Shown here: in pieces, positions 27,701 to 37,000 of the stretch
Position numbering within the stretch: the first letter of the stretch is position 1
Layout: the number at the start of each line of letters is the position of its first letter
Assembly: GCA_944322025.1 (NCBI GenBank)
Contig: CALUOH010000046.1
Location: 1-37,967, forward strand
From: an uncultured Bacteroidales bacterium
GTDB lineage: Bacteria > Bacteroidota > Bacteroidia > Bacteroidales > Paludibacteraceae
DNA length: 37,967 nt
Direction: 5' to 3'
Notes under the pieces: model-generated
The model's database searches: none
Told to the model about the DNA's origin: nothing
The model's input: the letters and a program-made list of their open reading frames with translations, nothing else
Position numbers and translations under genes: made by a program

Positions 27701-30428
27701 CAGAGCCATCGAATTCCATACTCCTGCTACCCTGTTTTGTTCTATAAGCAGTTATATTTGGAGATATCACATAGCCGTTCGTATTAGTAACCGTACCGAA
27801 ATAAACACACGGGATAGGCATCTCCTTATACTCCTCCCAATACGGATCCATCGTAGGATACCCCTCAAAGTCAAGCACGTAAGGAAGAGACTCCTTAGCT
27901 TTACAAAGAGATTTAAACTCTATCGGGGCAGTCCAATCGCCATAAGTACCCTCACCACAGACGGGTCGCACCCAGACGTAGTAGGTGTTCAACCCCGGAA
28001 TGAGGCCAGAGACGAGAGCCTTATTGCCTGTGACCTCAACAGGGAGGAACTTACCCTGGTCTACAGTCTCAAGCTCGGAATAGTCTATCTTTTCCGCCGA
28101 GGCCTTGACCTCCCAAGCGGTGGCGGCAGCCATAGCGTCCCAAGTGACCTCCGCAGTGGTCTCACCGGGAGTAATCTGCACATTGACAGCTTCGATGCAC
28201 TGCGGTATCTCCTCTATCCTTACGTTGTCAAACCCGAATGTATTACCATCTGGAGTACCCTTATATAAAGCCTTAAAAGCAAGGAATTTTCCATTACCAC
28301 TGTAACTATCAAGGTCTACCGAGTACCTTTCCCAAGAGGAGGTAAGAACAAGTGTATCCACAGGCACGAAAGAGTGTATGTCATTAGCATCGTCCATTAT
28401 ACCGACCTCAAACATTCCATAATCACGGCCACTGGTATAATACGCCCACAGCACCACGCGGCATTGAGCCAGTCCGTCTATTGCAGGGAAAACCGTGTAT
28501 GAGTGACCCGGATAATTGTAAACATTAACCCGGACTTCATTTTTAGAACTCTTTTCTACTGGTATTCCAGATCTCTCCACACAAGGCATGCTGCCAGCAA
28601 TATTTCTAAACCCCTGTATACCAGCGACCATTTCAGGTTCTGAAAATACAGTACCATCTATCAGATAACGCTCTTCATCTTCGAAATCAAACAGAACAGG
28701 TACATTTTTCACAGGCGAAGTGCGGCTCTGTGGCATACGCAGCCACTCGGCCTCGCTCCATCCGCTCACAGTCCCGTCGGCCGCCACGTTCTGCACATAG
28801 ACATAATACTCAGTCCACTCCTTGGCAGTGAAGCGCGCAGTGTCATCAGCAGCCGTAGTGCTGATCTGCATTGCATCAGCGGGAAGAGACGAGAAGTCAC
28901 TAACCTCAGTCTTAGAGACCACGACGTTGCCGTGGTCAGCCCCGCCCTTGTTCCAAGTGACCCAAAGGTCAGTGGAAGACTTTACCATGACCTTCACGTT
29001 AGCCGGCTCGGGACATTTCTCCGGTATCCAAACACGCACGTCGTCTATCGCAATGAAATTAGAGGCATCGAAGTCAGACATGAAAGCCACATACTTGCAC
29101 TCAGCCACCTCGGGATGGCCAATGAAAGAGACGGTAAACTCTCTCTGAGAATTCGCATTATAAAATTCCACACTGTCTACCTTTACAAAAGTGTTATAAT
29201 CCTGCGTATTGGTCATGCCTCCTATGTAGATCTTCGACATATAAGGCGAAGTCATCTGCCCATAGCTTTTATATGAGGCATAGAAAGAGACTTGTACTTT
29301 CGAAAGGTCATCCACCACAAGGCGTGGAGATGCTACATAAGCGTATTTATTGGCCTCTATCGGGCCAGGATAATCGTCTCCCGCCAATAGGAGAGCGACT
29401 GTCGCATCAGGGGAATAAGCAGACAAATCGTAAGTATCCGAGTTGGTATTATTGAAAGGCAAGAAGTCTGTCTCACTCATGAATGTCCACCTTGGATTAC
29501 GACTTATATAGCCAGTAACCAATGTATCGAAAGTCTCACGGAAAGGGAGCGTCCTTAGTACCGCCGTGCGGAACGAGAACTCCTCAGACCATGCGCTGTT
29601 GTCGAGAGGACACTCGGCCTGTACATAGAAATAGTATGTGGTGTTGGTCTCCAACTTGTCAGTGGAGAAGAGCGAAGTGGAGCCGGAGATGTGCTCATCG
29701 ACCACACTCGCCTTGACCCCAGCATTCAACTGTTCACGGGAGAGGGGCACGGTGTCAATCTTCACATTGTAGCCATTCGCGTTATTTCCCGCCAGCCAGA
29801 ATATCTGTGCCGAGGTGTTAGACAAATCCCAAATCTGGACGTTGTGCGGCTGCATGCAGGCGGGATTAGGCATGACAATCACGTTGTCAATCACGACACC
29901 GTGTCCGTAGTTGTCGCTGCCCTCAAAAGCTAGCTGATAGTATGCGCCGGGCTGCTGCAACGGGATGGTGTCAGTCTGCCAGAAAGAGATGTAACTGTCA
30001 AACTTTTTAAGCTCTTTCCAATCACCATCTGCGGCAGTCTTGAACCAGATGGTAAGCGTGTCGAAGTCCCCGGTCATCTTCTCCTGCGCATGGGTGATGA
30101 TGAGGATAGGGTTGGTGATTTTGTTCAGAGAGAGGTCAAGCACGGGGGTGAGCAGCCTGGTGCGCCAACCCTGTGTCTGTCCAGTAGTATTGCGGAACGC
30201 AATGCGCGCTCCATCGCCCTCGCGAGTTCCATCGGGGAAATCGCTCTGCGTGTCAAGTACCCAGTCGAGACTGCCGACGACATGCTCCTGCGTCCAGTCC
30301 TCAGGGATACCATCACCGAAACTCTCGTTGATGAGTATCGAGGCAGATGCATCCTGCCCCCACGACACCAACGACACCGGCAATAACATTGCCAGCAGCA
30401 ACACTTTCAGTAAAGAAGGTCGTTTCAT
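21768..30428 (-). CDS. 2886-aa T9SS-exported modular surface protein (jelly-roll/Fn3 modules)
   Basis: A signal peptide (residues 1-24, MKRPSLLKVLLLAMLL...SWGQ) is followed by alternating jelly-roll (MAM/choice-of-anchor-J-like) and fibronectin-III domains. The Fn3 domains begin near residues 191, 472, 744, 1017, 1290, 1561, 1861 and 2180. The first six spacings are 281, 272, 273, 273, 271 and 300 residues, so the unit is a tandem module of about 272. A last jelly-roll follows. Then come Cys repeats starting at C2538, C2590, C2642 and C2693 (period 51-52), most with a GCDS or DCDS box. A T9SS type A sorting domain with PNP at 2811-2813 closes the protein at GKIIVQ. It should be exported by Sec and then the T9SS, and then anchored to or released from the surface. 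No enzymatic motif is seen; adhesion or matrix function is inferred. The C-terminal part is paralogous to the gene at 1-2568. Confidence 0.95.
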   Translation of the reverse strand: MKRPSLLKVLLLAMLLPVSLVSWGQDASASILINESFGDGIPEDWTQEHVVGSLDWVLDTQSDFPDGTREGDGARIAFRNTTGQTQGWRTRLLTPVLDLSLNKITNPILIITHAQEKMTGDFDTLTIWFKTAADGDWKELKKFDSYISFWQTDTIPLQQPGAYYQLAFEGSDNYGHGVVIDNVIVMPNPACMQPHNVQIWDLSNTSAQIFWLAGNNANGYNVKIDTVPLSREQLNAGVKASVVDEHISGSTSLFSTDKLETNTTYYFYVQAECPLDNSAWSEEFSFRTAVLRTLPFRETFDTLVTGYISRNPRWTFMSETDFLPFNNTNSDTYDLSAYSPDATVALLLAGDDYPGPIEANKYAYVASPRLVVDDLSKVQVSFYASYKSYGQMTSPYMSKIYIGGMTNTQDYNTFVKVDSVEFYNANSQREFTVSFIGHPEVAECKYVAFMSDFDASNFIAIDDVRVWIPEKCPEPANVKVMVKSSTDLWVTWNKGGADHGNVVVSKTEVSDFSSLPADAMQISTTAADDTARFTAKEWTEYYVYVQNVAADGTVSGWSEAEWLRMPQSRTSPVKNVPVLFDFEDEERYLIDGTVFSEPEMVAGIQGFRNIAGSMPCVERSGIPVEKSSKNEVRVNVYNYPGHSYTVFPAIDGLAQCRVVLWAYYTSGRDYGMFEVGIMDDANDIHSFVPVDTLVLTSSWERYSVDLDSYSGNGKFLAFKALYKGTPDGNTFGFDNVRIEEIPQCIEAVNVQITPGETTAEVTWDAMAAATAWEVKASAEKIDYSELETVDQGKFLPVEVTGNKALVSGLIPGLNTYYVWVRPVCGEGTYGDWTAPIEFKSLCKAKESLPYVLDFEGYPTMDPYWEEYKEMPIPCVYFGTVTNTNGYVISPNITAYRTKQGSRSMEFDGSADFNWIAMPEMNADINDLQVSFWFAKSSGGSGPAHVRVGVMTDPLDSTTFETVGTYTSEEGYGVWTEVICPFTDYQGTGKHIAIMAHKADDSPQFFVDTIAVDAKLPCIKVSHPEALDITANTATLSWEKGDKESEWYVIVSTRTFSSEELEQIYADSYSGDGVAFSGFVDQNPYQAKDLAADTYYYFYVRSVCDKAEGVYGDWATRTGEFRTKCDAAIPGETFYDFESSGGEGAVPSCWSGNGDLVVGGDDYYHYPEAHSGSMIASIGSYSGGYLHTINISCEDIDEVQVSFWASAKTNVTERIPLEVGVLFNPNDISSYVAVDTVWLYPEFQFYTVKFDNYAGDAYGNRGKYIMFSNRDLAGAAECYIDDVSIDLKPDCAPADVVIDSIGEAGVEVKFVGGKAPYSYVVSTENIDPTQFNPDLSDIKVTSETEHLIDGLTPLTEYFLYVSSACGDGGYLWSAPIRFTTACLSVWPLPYEENFNKYNQYETSTGGLFVKVPDCWTTVFNGSSRPDFTVFNGNNKADGNCLLANMGGTDGEKEYIVLPGVDKPIEECQVEFRMQDSWWSRTAQARIVVGVVEDISNQATIDSTFVGLDTITQRSDIFTPCKVKMDNYQGEGGNIAILVYLDGDQYVYDLYLDDIVIRHTPPCPMPFDPKVKVYDDESITIEFDNSDGGSEWEVKCGVKGFDPSTASAVKFSSSVYTVTGLQPETLYDIYIRTLCPDVAEMTESSWVMISGRTSAPAVKDEDYPLEDDMSENKDDWKPTESEEIEMVNQWYIADNKEIDGRTGTMMYISEDGGTTCSYNEDENSAVIHRVMKFDVGRYTLSFNYNVTGYEDWGDPADYLRIAMMPEAYTIGFDDYGDMYLYDEYGTDYDMGPYGDDLPEDFVDLGSYYLSGGWQEGNIHIDIAPGNEGIFKVVFMWIVDGWSYPDATSPSAAIMDFSADYSPCVEPKNVRCDAVGVTTAGLSWTPMAKEEYTTYDVYVTGTTDLQTPPAADAEDAGMVLHEEFADTAASIDVLKENTPYIAFVRLKCGEGDYSPWSAPSAVFRTDCGPTEVDRLYSFEESEGHELYFEEEDYWGDWTRYSLPECFTNGHKDIALPITDGNTAPSLPYVYQGGAHTGSWSLYFGKADGAYIVMPDIEGDMSNLQLTFWMRCFKVDGQTGRVYNEVNHPLKSDRANALRIGTVTDMHDISTFEEIRLCDYPYDMVYIDWNVTMDTDPNALEYWVKFNVPLSGAKGKYITFLSDDFVEPYQNVYIDDVKIEALNTKAAPYELTVNGIQPTSAHVDLKSDVGGAWTVEVASDRSFSEDLQTLDATSAGADVTGLRPGTVYYVRAKQKGVDGAEYSPVKYFTTAYAVSFNENFDVAQALPRDWMTMKGGVTPDMLFDGSDRITSSSDGFGWNAGNDTIPSHMRALHFNMTDDDMQSIWLVTPPISITTEGDRAQMMFDFGMTQGQSYEMPATDRVDNSKNKFAILISDDGGSTWKKENSTIWTNDPEELAEGGIYKSFKSLPQGLFHGMTYDLSKFRGKTVQIAFYNFSDENACLTFHFDDIHVNNVKDMHIVDDICEFDDYHMHGFDLLDTELDEGLNSFSREVYTTTEKPDTMFSLDLTMNRLAIESYDARVCENELPYTDDNGFSLTEGGTARRKVMQDGCYVIKEVRLTVDPIRREMFFDTICQGAEIIWNGMKLDRTGTTEFKTTSTVTGCDSIAVMNLRVTGALQGADTVTICHGETYNFGKFGDIAVSGDYLDTFQTGGCDSVVQLHLIVRPQLDTIINAIICPGERYTENDYDLNRTGTYSKTVPSPVGDCDSTVTLNLVEIVPDDIVEFETTIKETDLPFTFFTKTFDTSYKPGSYTEDVEVSKDGCSGTIRLTLIIEEGVKPFVPDHDADSRVLRISPNPVRVGGDVTLDIDLTPVERDGLTVSVYNSAGALVKTLTPGAGEIKVNCYFSPGVYVVYLKTGIGSQYQGKIIVQ

Positions 30429-30635
30429 AGTGGTAAAAATTAAAGTTAGTATAAAGGTTAATTGGTTTTGTTCTTGTTATTCAGCAGTGCCGTCAGCGTG
30501 CGTGCGCCGTTGGCTTTGCCGTGCACTATGTTATCAATGGCCTGGCCACACCTGAGCCCTGCTGCGGGAGGGCGGGAGATTTCCGCAAACGAGCAGCGGG
30601 GCAAGAGGCGAAAAAGCGACTACAGTGGACACCGC
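30429..30635. other. 207-bp gap within the T9SS cargo cluster
   Basis: No clear terminator with a T-run is found after the 1146-aa gene. The nearest -7-like box (TAACTTTA, 30441-30448, - strand) is too near the next start codon to be a convincing promoter. Read-through from the upstream pair is therefore plausible. Confidence 0.4.
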
Positions 30636-33600
30636 TCATCGGACAATCAGCTTGTGGGGCGTGCAGAGGCTTTCGGTCTGTATGACCATCATATATACGC
30701 CGGGTATGCCGGGCATCGGCACTTCATCGGCAGAGGAAGCCACGCTACCACTCCAAAGGAGCTGGCCTGCGGAGTTGAAGAGCAAGACTTCAGTCGCCTC
30801 ACATACATTGAGTATCCGCATTGGCGCACCGGCAAAGGCGACAGATGTGGCAGGAACCGGGTAATCGGCCACATCGGTGCGGACGGCCGGTCTGAAAGGA
30901 CAGGTGGGGACGGATACCCCATCGTCCAAACGCGTCAGGAGTACGTGGTAGTCAGCGGCAGTGTCAAGAACCGCATCCTCTCCGAGATAGAGGTAAGAGC
31001 CTATCTCCCCGGTGAGGGGCAGGCCGTCCCTATACCACTGGAATGCTGAGAATGTGTAGCCGCCGTTGTATTTGTCGTTGGTCACGGCAAGGACATTGTT
31101 CCACTTCTGCCGCAAGACAGATGAGGGATAGTAGACGACGAAACGGAGCGGAATCACGGTGTCCTCACAGATGATGTCCCTGACTGTGAGGTCGGCGGTG
31201 TAGTAGTCCGGACGACAGGAGTCAGGCAGGAGGATTGTTATCTCGTCCACATCGAAAGTGTCCCTGTAATCCACAAATCCTGCGGCAAGAGCCTTTTCGC
31301 CATAGGCGATGGAGTATGTGGAGGGTGCACCGGCGGAGAAGGAGCAAGGGAGGACGATGGAGTCCTCATCGCCGCAGACGGTATAGGGTGTGTCGGCGAG
31401 GAGGGAGAACTCCAAGCAGTCCTGATTGATGAATATCTCAGTCTCCTCGCTGGGGCATCCCACGGAGTCGTAGACAATCAGGTTATAGTAGCCCCCGTTG
31501 AGGTGGGTGAGCGGGGCGACCTCGACACCGTTGAGCGTGTAGGTGTAGCCCTTGGGGGCATCGGTTATCTTTATCGCGCCCGAACCGGGGTTGTCCGCCA
31601 CATCAGTAACCTCGTAGGAGAACTCAACCTTGTCCCTGACTGTGAGGTCGAATACGACGACGCTGTCGCACCCGGCGGAGGTTTCACCCCAAAGGGGGTA
31701 TTCGCCGGTCTCCTTGAGCCACCGACCGTTGAACAACACAGAGTCGCCATAGCAAATGGTATCGGCAATCTTTGTGTCGGGGATGGCAGGTATGACTTTG
31801 AGGTTGAGCACCGTGACGCTGTCACAGCCCGCGATGTTGAGGGCAGAGTCGGGGATGTATCCGGCCTGTGAGGTGACGGTCTTGCCCCACTGGACGGGCG
31901 TACCCTCACAGACGGTGGAGTCGACGGTGTCGGTGACGCTGAGTATGGATGGTATGGGGATTATCAGTGTCGTGTCGTCCTGACACTCATCGTTAGATAT
32001 ACCTGCCAAGAGAGAGACTTCAAGGGTGTCACCCTCGGGGGGTACATTGTATATGAAATCGTTCATAAGTTCCATCTGACCGTTCACCGTCCAATATGTG
32101 GTCTGAGTAGGTTCGGAGGTGTGTTCGATATTGCCGTCCACCTTAGTCAGGACGTGGCTGCGGTTGTAGAACTTCACGCGGTTCTGGCAGTTCTCAGGCG
32201 CCCACTCCCACTGGAAATCGGCATAAGGCTCACGAGGTGCAATCACGGTGTGGAGGTCAAAGTAGCATGCGGCCTTTTCGGGGTTCTCGTCCTTGAACGA
32301 GCAGCGGCAGTAGTAGACATCACGGTTGCTTGCCTCAATCTGTATCTCCTGAGTGGTGCCCTTGTCGTTACCGGGCAGGCTGTCAATCACATTGCCATTA
32401 GCGTCAGTGACATATTCATACTCAGTGAACCACTGATAGTTAAAGCCGTCGGGGGCTTTCACGGTCATGTAATCGAGCGCACCACAACTGAGGCTCTCAA
32501 TCTCACCCTCGGCACAGTCGAGGGTGAAATAGGCGTAGCCGTAGTGGCCTGAGGCGGCACAGTCACGTGCGGTAATCTGTATGGTGATGGTCTGACCGTC
32601 GTACTCTTCGAGGTTCACGCCGAGGGTGGTCCAGTCTTTCCATACAATAGTGCTGCCGAAACCGGTGGATATAGCCGTCCATCCCTTAGCACGGCGATCG
32701 GCATAGAAGTTTGCCGCACCGCAAGTGGGGTCAATCTGATTGCCGTCCTCGTCAAGCAGAATGAGGTCAAAGTGCGGCTGCTCTTCTTTTACGTGCTCAG
32801 GGTCTTCAAAGACTATGGCATATTTGAGGAGAAGGATAGAGGCCACATCGCAATCGACGGTATATGTGTATTCTATTCGCTCCATCTCCGCGCCGGTATT
32901 CCAGTTTCCGAGGCGTACAGATGCCATCTCGCCCTCGGGTATAGTGCGGAGCGCGTAGTTAGTGCGGGGGTCGAACTGGTTTCGCGCCATATTGACCACA
33001 TGACGGCTACGGACATCGTCAGACCCGAAATCCACCGGTTTTGTAGGGGTGAAAATGTCCTGTTCATAAGATTTGAATGTGCCGACATAGCAGTTTGCCG
33101 CGTTCTGCAAGTCGACATAGTTTATGCAATGATTCTCCGGGCAGAAGAGGAGATTGCTATTCTTATAGGCGTAGGCACTGTAAACAGAGTCATAGCAGAT
33201 GCCGCGCACGCGGAAGTCGTATACCCCTTCGTCTACACCGGAGAGGATATGGCTGTTGGTACGGAGGCGGGAGATCTTGCGCCACTCCAAGCTGCCGCTC
33301 TGCTTGTATTCGAGGTCGTACCAGTCGCAGATGCCCTCCCAAGAGACCTTGATGGTGTCACACATGGTCTCCACGGTGAGATCAGTAGGTTTGGCACAAG
33401 CCTTGCTTGTTATCTGTATGTTGTCAACGCAGGCACTTATGGAGTTCGCCAGAGTGTCCGTACGCTCCTCGTTCAGCCAAGCGAAGGTGAGGTAGTAGGT
33501 TTCGCCAGTTCCGTTGAACTGCTGAGTGAAGGAGCTGTTCTTCCAGTCGAGAGAGCCTTTGAGCGGAGAGGGTTCGGACTGACCCTCCGTCTCGATGCTC

Positions 33601-34076
33601 TGCGCGAAGCTGAGCCAGCGCTGTATGGTGCTGCTCGAGGGGTCAGACTGCGGCGCGGAGAACATGTTGGCGGGGATGAGGCAGACATAGAGTCCGCATG
33701 TGGCTTTGTCCTCGGGGGCATTGTTCTTCCAGTCAAATGAGAACTCGAAGTTGCCGGCGGGCATGGCAATCTCCCTGTACGCGACTATGATGTTAGACTT
33801 CACGTCGTACTGAGTGGTAAGTCCCCCGTCGTTGGAGATGAAGAGGGAGTAAAGGCCATCAGTCTGCGCGGCGCGCTCTATGTACCAGCGGTCAAAATGC
33901 AGAGCCTGGTCAGCGGGCGGGTTTATCCCGGAGTTAAGTACCCAGTTAGCGTTTTCGGCGGGGTCTTCGAAGCTGCACTGGTAGGGTATCTGTATGTTCA
34001 CCTGCGCAGAGGCAGCAGCCGCGCCCATCAACAAGAGGAGGGCGCAAAGCGCGAAACGTATCTTTCTCAATGACAT
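30636..34076 (-). CDS. 1146-aa T9SS-exported modular protein, paralogue of its upstream neighbour
   Basis: A signal peptide (about 1-24, ...AAAASAQ) is followed by a jelly-roll domain with CSFEDPAE..W near the front, an Fn3-like domain from Cys227 (CAKPTDLTVE), and a second ~250-residue region with ASVRLGNWNTG, ILLLKYA and HYGYAYFTLDC. That region is also found in the 1039-aa protein upstream. Then come an Ig-like/PKD-like region lacking a clear FGDG, two GCDS Cys repeats (CEGTPVQW and CYGDSVLF), an Ig-like FQWYRDGLPLTG segment, and a T9SS-type C-terminus (VLLFNSAGQLLWSG... PGVYMMVI...KLIVR). The start lies 13 bases after the stop of the 1039-aa gene, so the pair is one operon; 207 bases separate it from the 2886-aa gene. 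Surface location is expected; activity is unknown. Confidence 0.93.
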   Translation of the reverse strand: MSLRKIRFALCALLLLMGAAAASAQVNIQIPYQCSFEDPAENANWVLNSGINPPADQALHFDRWYIERAAQTDGLYSLFISNDGGLTTQYDVKSNIIVAYREIAMPAGNFEFSFDWKNNAPEDKATCGLYVCLIPANMFSAPQSDPSSSTIQRWLSFAQSIETEGQSEPSPLKGSLDWKNSSFTQQFNGTGETYYLTFAWLNEERTDTLANSISACVDNIQITSKACAKPTDLTVETMCDTIKVSWEGICDWYDLEYKQSGSLEWRKISRLRTNSHILSGVDEGVYDFRVRGICYDSVYSAYAYKNSNLLFCPENHCINYVDLQNAANCYVGTFKSYEQDIFTPTKPVDFGSDDVRSRHVVNMARNQFDPRTNYALRTIPEGEMASVRLGNWNTGAEMERIEYTYTVDCDVASILLLKYAIVFEDPEHVKEEQPHFDLILLDEDGNQIDPTCGAANFYADRRAKGWTAISTGFGSTIVWKDWTTLGVNLEEYDGQTITIQITARDCAASGHYGYAYFTLDCAEGEIESLSCGALDYMTVKAPDGFNYQWFTEYEYVTDANGNVIDSLPGNDKGTTQEIQIEASNRDVYYCRCSFKDENPEKAACYFDLHTVIAPREPYADFQWEWAPENCQNRVKFYNRSHVLTKVDGNIEHTSEPTQTTYWTVNGQMELMNDFIYNVPPEGDTLEVSLLAGISNDECQDDTTLIIPIPSILSVTDTVDSTVCEGTPVQWGKTVTSQAGYIPDSALNIAGCDSVTVLNLKVIPAIPDTKIADTICYGDSVLFNGRWLKETGEYPLWGETSAGCDSVVVFDLTVRDKVEFSYEVTDVADNPGSGAIKITDAPKGYTYTLNGVEVAPLTHLNGGYYNLIVYDSVGCPSEETEIFINQDCLEFSLLADTPYTVCGDEDSIVLPCSFSAGAPSTYSIAYGEKALAAGFVDYRDTFDVDEITILLPDSCRPDYYTADLTVRDIICEDTVIPLRFVVYYPSSVLRQKWNNVLAVTNDKYNGGYTFSAFQWYRDGLPLTGEIGSYLYLGEDAVLDTAADYHVLLTRLDDGVSVPTCPFRPAVRTDVADYPVPATSVAFAGAPMRILNVCEATEVLLFNSAGQLLWSGSVASSADEVPMPGIPGVYMMVIQTESLCTPHKLIVR

Positions 34077-34089
34077 AGCTGTATGGGTT

Positions 34090-37000
34090 TTAGTGGGTTT
34101 GTTTTACGATTATTTTCTCCGAACGGGTCTGCCCGTCGTCGAGGATTATTTCAAGGATGTATGTGCCGGCGGCAGATGGAGCGGGGATGCGCGTCACGCC
34201 ATCGGAGAGGCTTATGGTCTTGACCAGCAGCCCCGTGACTGTCCAGAGGCGCGCCATGCCAGCCACGCCGCTCTTGACACCTATGCCGTCACCAGCAAAG
34301 GTGACTGTGGGCATCACCTCAATGTCACTGTACTGACGAGGCACAAGCGGGCATGAGAACATGGAGACATTATCGTCCAGACGAGTGAGCAAGACCTGAT
34401 ATTCAGAAGTGGGGTCGAGACCCTCCGGGCGATAGAGGATGGGGTCAATCTCGCCAGTGAGCGGAGAGCCGTTCTCGTACCACTGGTAGGCGCTGAACTC
34501 ATAACCGCCATTGAAGTCCGCCGTACGCACGCCGAGTACATCGTTCCAACGTTGCGCTATTATGGAGTCGGGATAAAGGACGGAGAGTGTAAGCTCCTTC
34601 TCATAGTTACCGCAGTCGCTGTTGTAGAAGGTCAGTTTCACAGCGTAGGCACCTGGGTCAATGAGCGTGTCCTGCCCTATCACTATGGCCGTATCGGCCG
34701 CCTCCGCACCGGAGAGGTTGAGGAAGGCCATGGACTCATCGGCGAAGGTCATGTCGAAAGTGGATGGTGTGCCGGAGGAGACGGCGAACGGGAGGATGAA
34801 CGCAGTGTCGTCCGCACAGAAAGAGTAGCTGTCGGAGAAATCGAGGATGAGGGTCTCGTTCACTTTCAGTTCGAGGGTTATCACAGAGTCACAACCGTTG
34901 GCCGTAAGGGTGTCCTTGACATAAGTGCCGCTTCCGGTCAGCGTATCGCCAAAGAAGGTGTATATCTCACCGGAGCAGATGGTGTCATAGAGAGTGGTGT
35001 CGGCGGGGGCGAAGTACCTGAGGTCAAGGACAGAGATGGAGTCGCAGCCCGTGAGCTCATTGACAAGGGAGTCGGAGTAGAAACCGCTGTAATAGTATGA
35101 CTTGCCAGTGCCGTCAGTCCAAGTGTAGAGGTCTTTGCCCTCCACGCCGCACAGGGTGACGGTGGTGGTGTCACGGATAGTGCCAAGGCGCGGCAGTTCT
35201 ATATCAAAGGTCTGTACGTCTTCACAGTCGGCCAATACGGCTTTAAGGGTTACGGTGTAGCGGCCGCCCTTTTCGTGGAATGTGTGCACGGGCTCCCATT
35301 CGGACGAGGTTGTACCGTCGCCAAAGTCCCAAAAGACGCTGTCGCACATGTCCTCCGAGACCGTGGTGTCATTGGTAGAGGGGTCGACATAGGCCACATA
35401 GCTGGCATTGGAGAAGTCGACCACGTTCTGGCACTCCTCCACTTTCGCCTCACAGCCGCCCGTGGCTACGGGGTAGCGCGGCGTTGCCTTGGCATAGACA
35501 GTGTAGTAGCATTTGTCGTTGGTGGGCTGAATGACATCGCAGCCGAATGTGCGTGTATCGTCAGGCCCGACGCTGAAGACCTGCTCAGTGCCGAGGGTGA
35601 CATCGGGCTGGATGGAGTCGAACCAACGGTAGTTAAAGCCGTCGGGGGCCTTGAATGCGTTCACCGGGCTGTCGCCACAGCTGAGTCCCTTAATCTGACC
35701 ATCGTCACAGGAGAGGGTGAAATAGGCGTAACCGTAGTGTCCGCCAAGGGTGCAGTCGAAAGTGGACAGTTTGATTTTGAGGTCTTCGCCGTCATAGTCC
35801 TGCAAGTTGATGCCCACGATGGTCCACGGCTTCCAGTTCACTTCGAGTTCAGGGACTACCTCCCAGTCCTCGGTGTTGAAACCGGAGGTGAAGGATGCCT
35901 CGGCACAGCCGTATTCACCAAGCGGCGAACCGTCGGCCTTTGTGATGCTGAGGTTGAAGAATGGCTGTTCGACCTCCTTATGGCCCGGCTCCTGCAAGAC
36001 GACGGCATATTTCAGAAGCAGTATGGCGTTGCTCGCCGCATCGACATGGAAATCGTATTCGATGGACTCGTGCTCGTCGCCAGTGTTCCAGTTGCCGAGG
36101 CGGACGGATGCAATCTCATCCTCGGGAACCATGAGCAGCTTGCCGTTCGTGCGGGGGTCATAGACACCCTTGTGATAGTGTACCGTATGACGGCTCATGT
36201 ATGAGGCATAGCCCATGTCGAGGATGCCGGCAGTCTCATTTTCAGAGCCATTTACGAGGTATGAGCCTGTGGCGGACTCGAGGTCGAGGAACTCGATGCA
36301 ACGCTGCCCCTTGAAGAAGACGAACTGGTTTTTAGAGACCCACGGGCTCACGCCGTCAGAGCAGACGGCGCGTACGTAGACATCAATCAGCCCCTCTTCC
36401 ACGCCGTTCACGGTGAGGCTGTTGCCCTGATGGGCGGGGAATTCGAGCCAGGCGTTGTCCTCACCGTTTCGTATGCGCACATCGTACTGCGAGGCATCGC
36501 CTTTCCAAGAGATGTTGACATCAGAGCCTACGGTCTCTATGGTAAGCGAGGTGGGTTTAGCGCATGAGTTCTCGGGCATTATCATTATGTTGTCAATGCA
36601 GGCGGGCGGGGGATATACGCCGTTGCCGCCGTTTCTCCAGACGAACACGAGGTTATAGGGCGTGCCGTCGGCGAGGAACTTGGCGGAGGAGGAGTTCCAC
36701 GGAGAGGAGTTGAGCACGGTGTTTCCTCCGCTGAAGGAGAGAGCCCACTCGGAGACCCACGGGAAGAGGTCGGCGCGGTTGTTGGATATGACTGGTATAG
36801 AGTCGGGCATCCAGCAGACGTAGAGGGCATCGTCCTCAGGGGAGAAGCCGAAAGCCTGCCAGTCAATGGATATGGTGTACTCACCGGGGGCGAGTGTTAG
36901 TGGGCGGTATGCCGAGACTACCGTGCCTACAGCTATGTATGATGCAGAGATTGCGCTGTCGTTTGATATGTACATGCCGTATTTTCCTCCATTGTTTGCC

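Noticed and set aside
26394..28268. Long + strand open frame (about 624 codons) opposite the 2886-aa gene
   Set aside because: It is fully antisense to a gene with clear modular homology, its translation has no recognisable domain, and long antisense frames are common opposite repetitive biased coding sequence.
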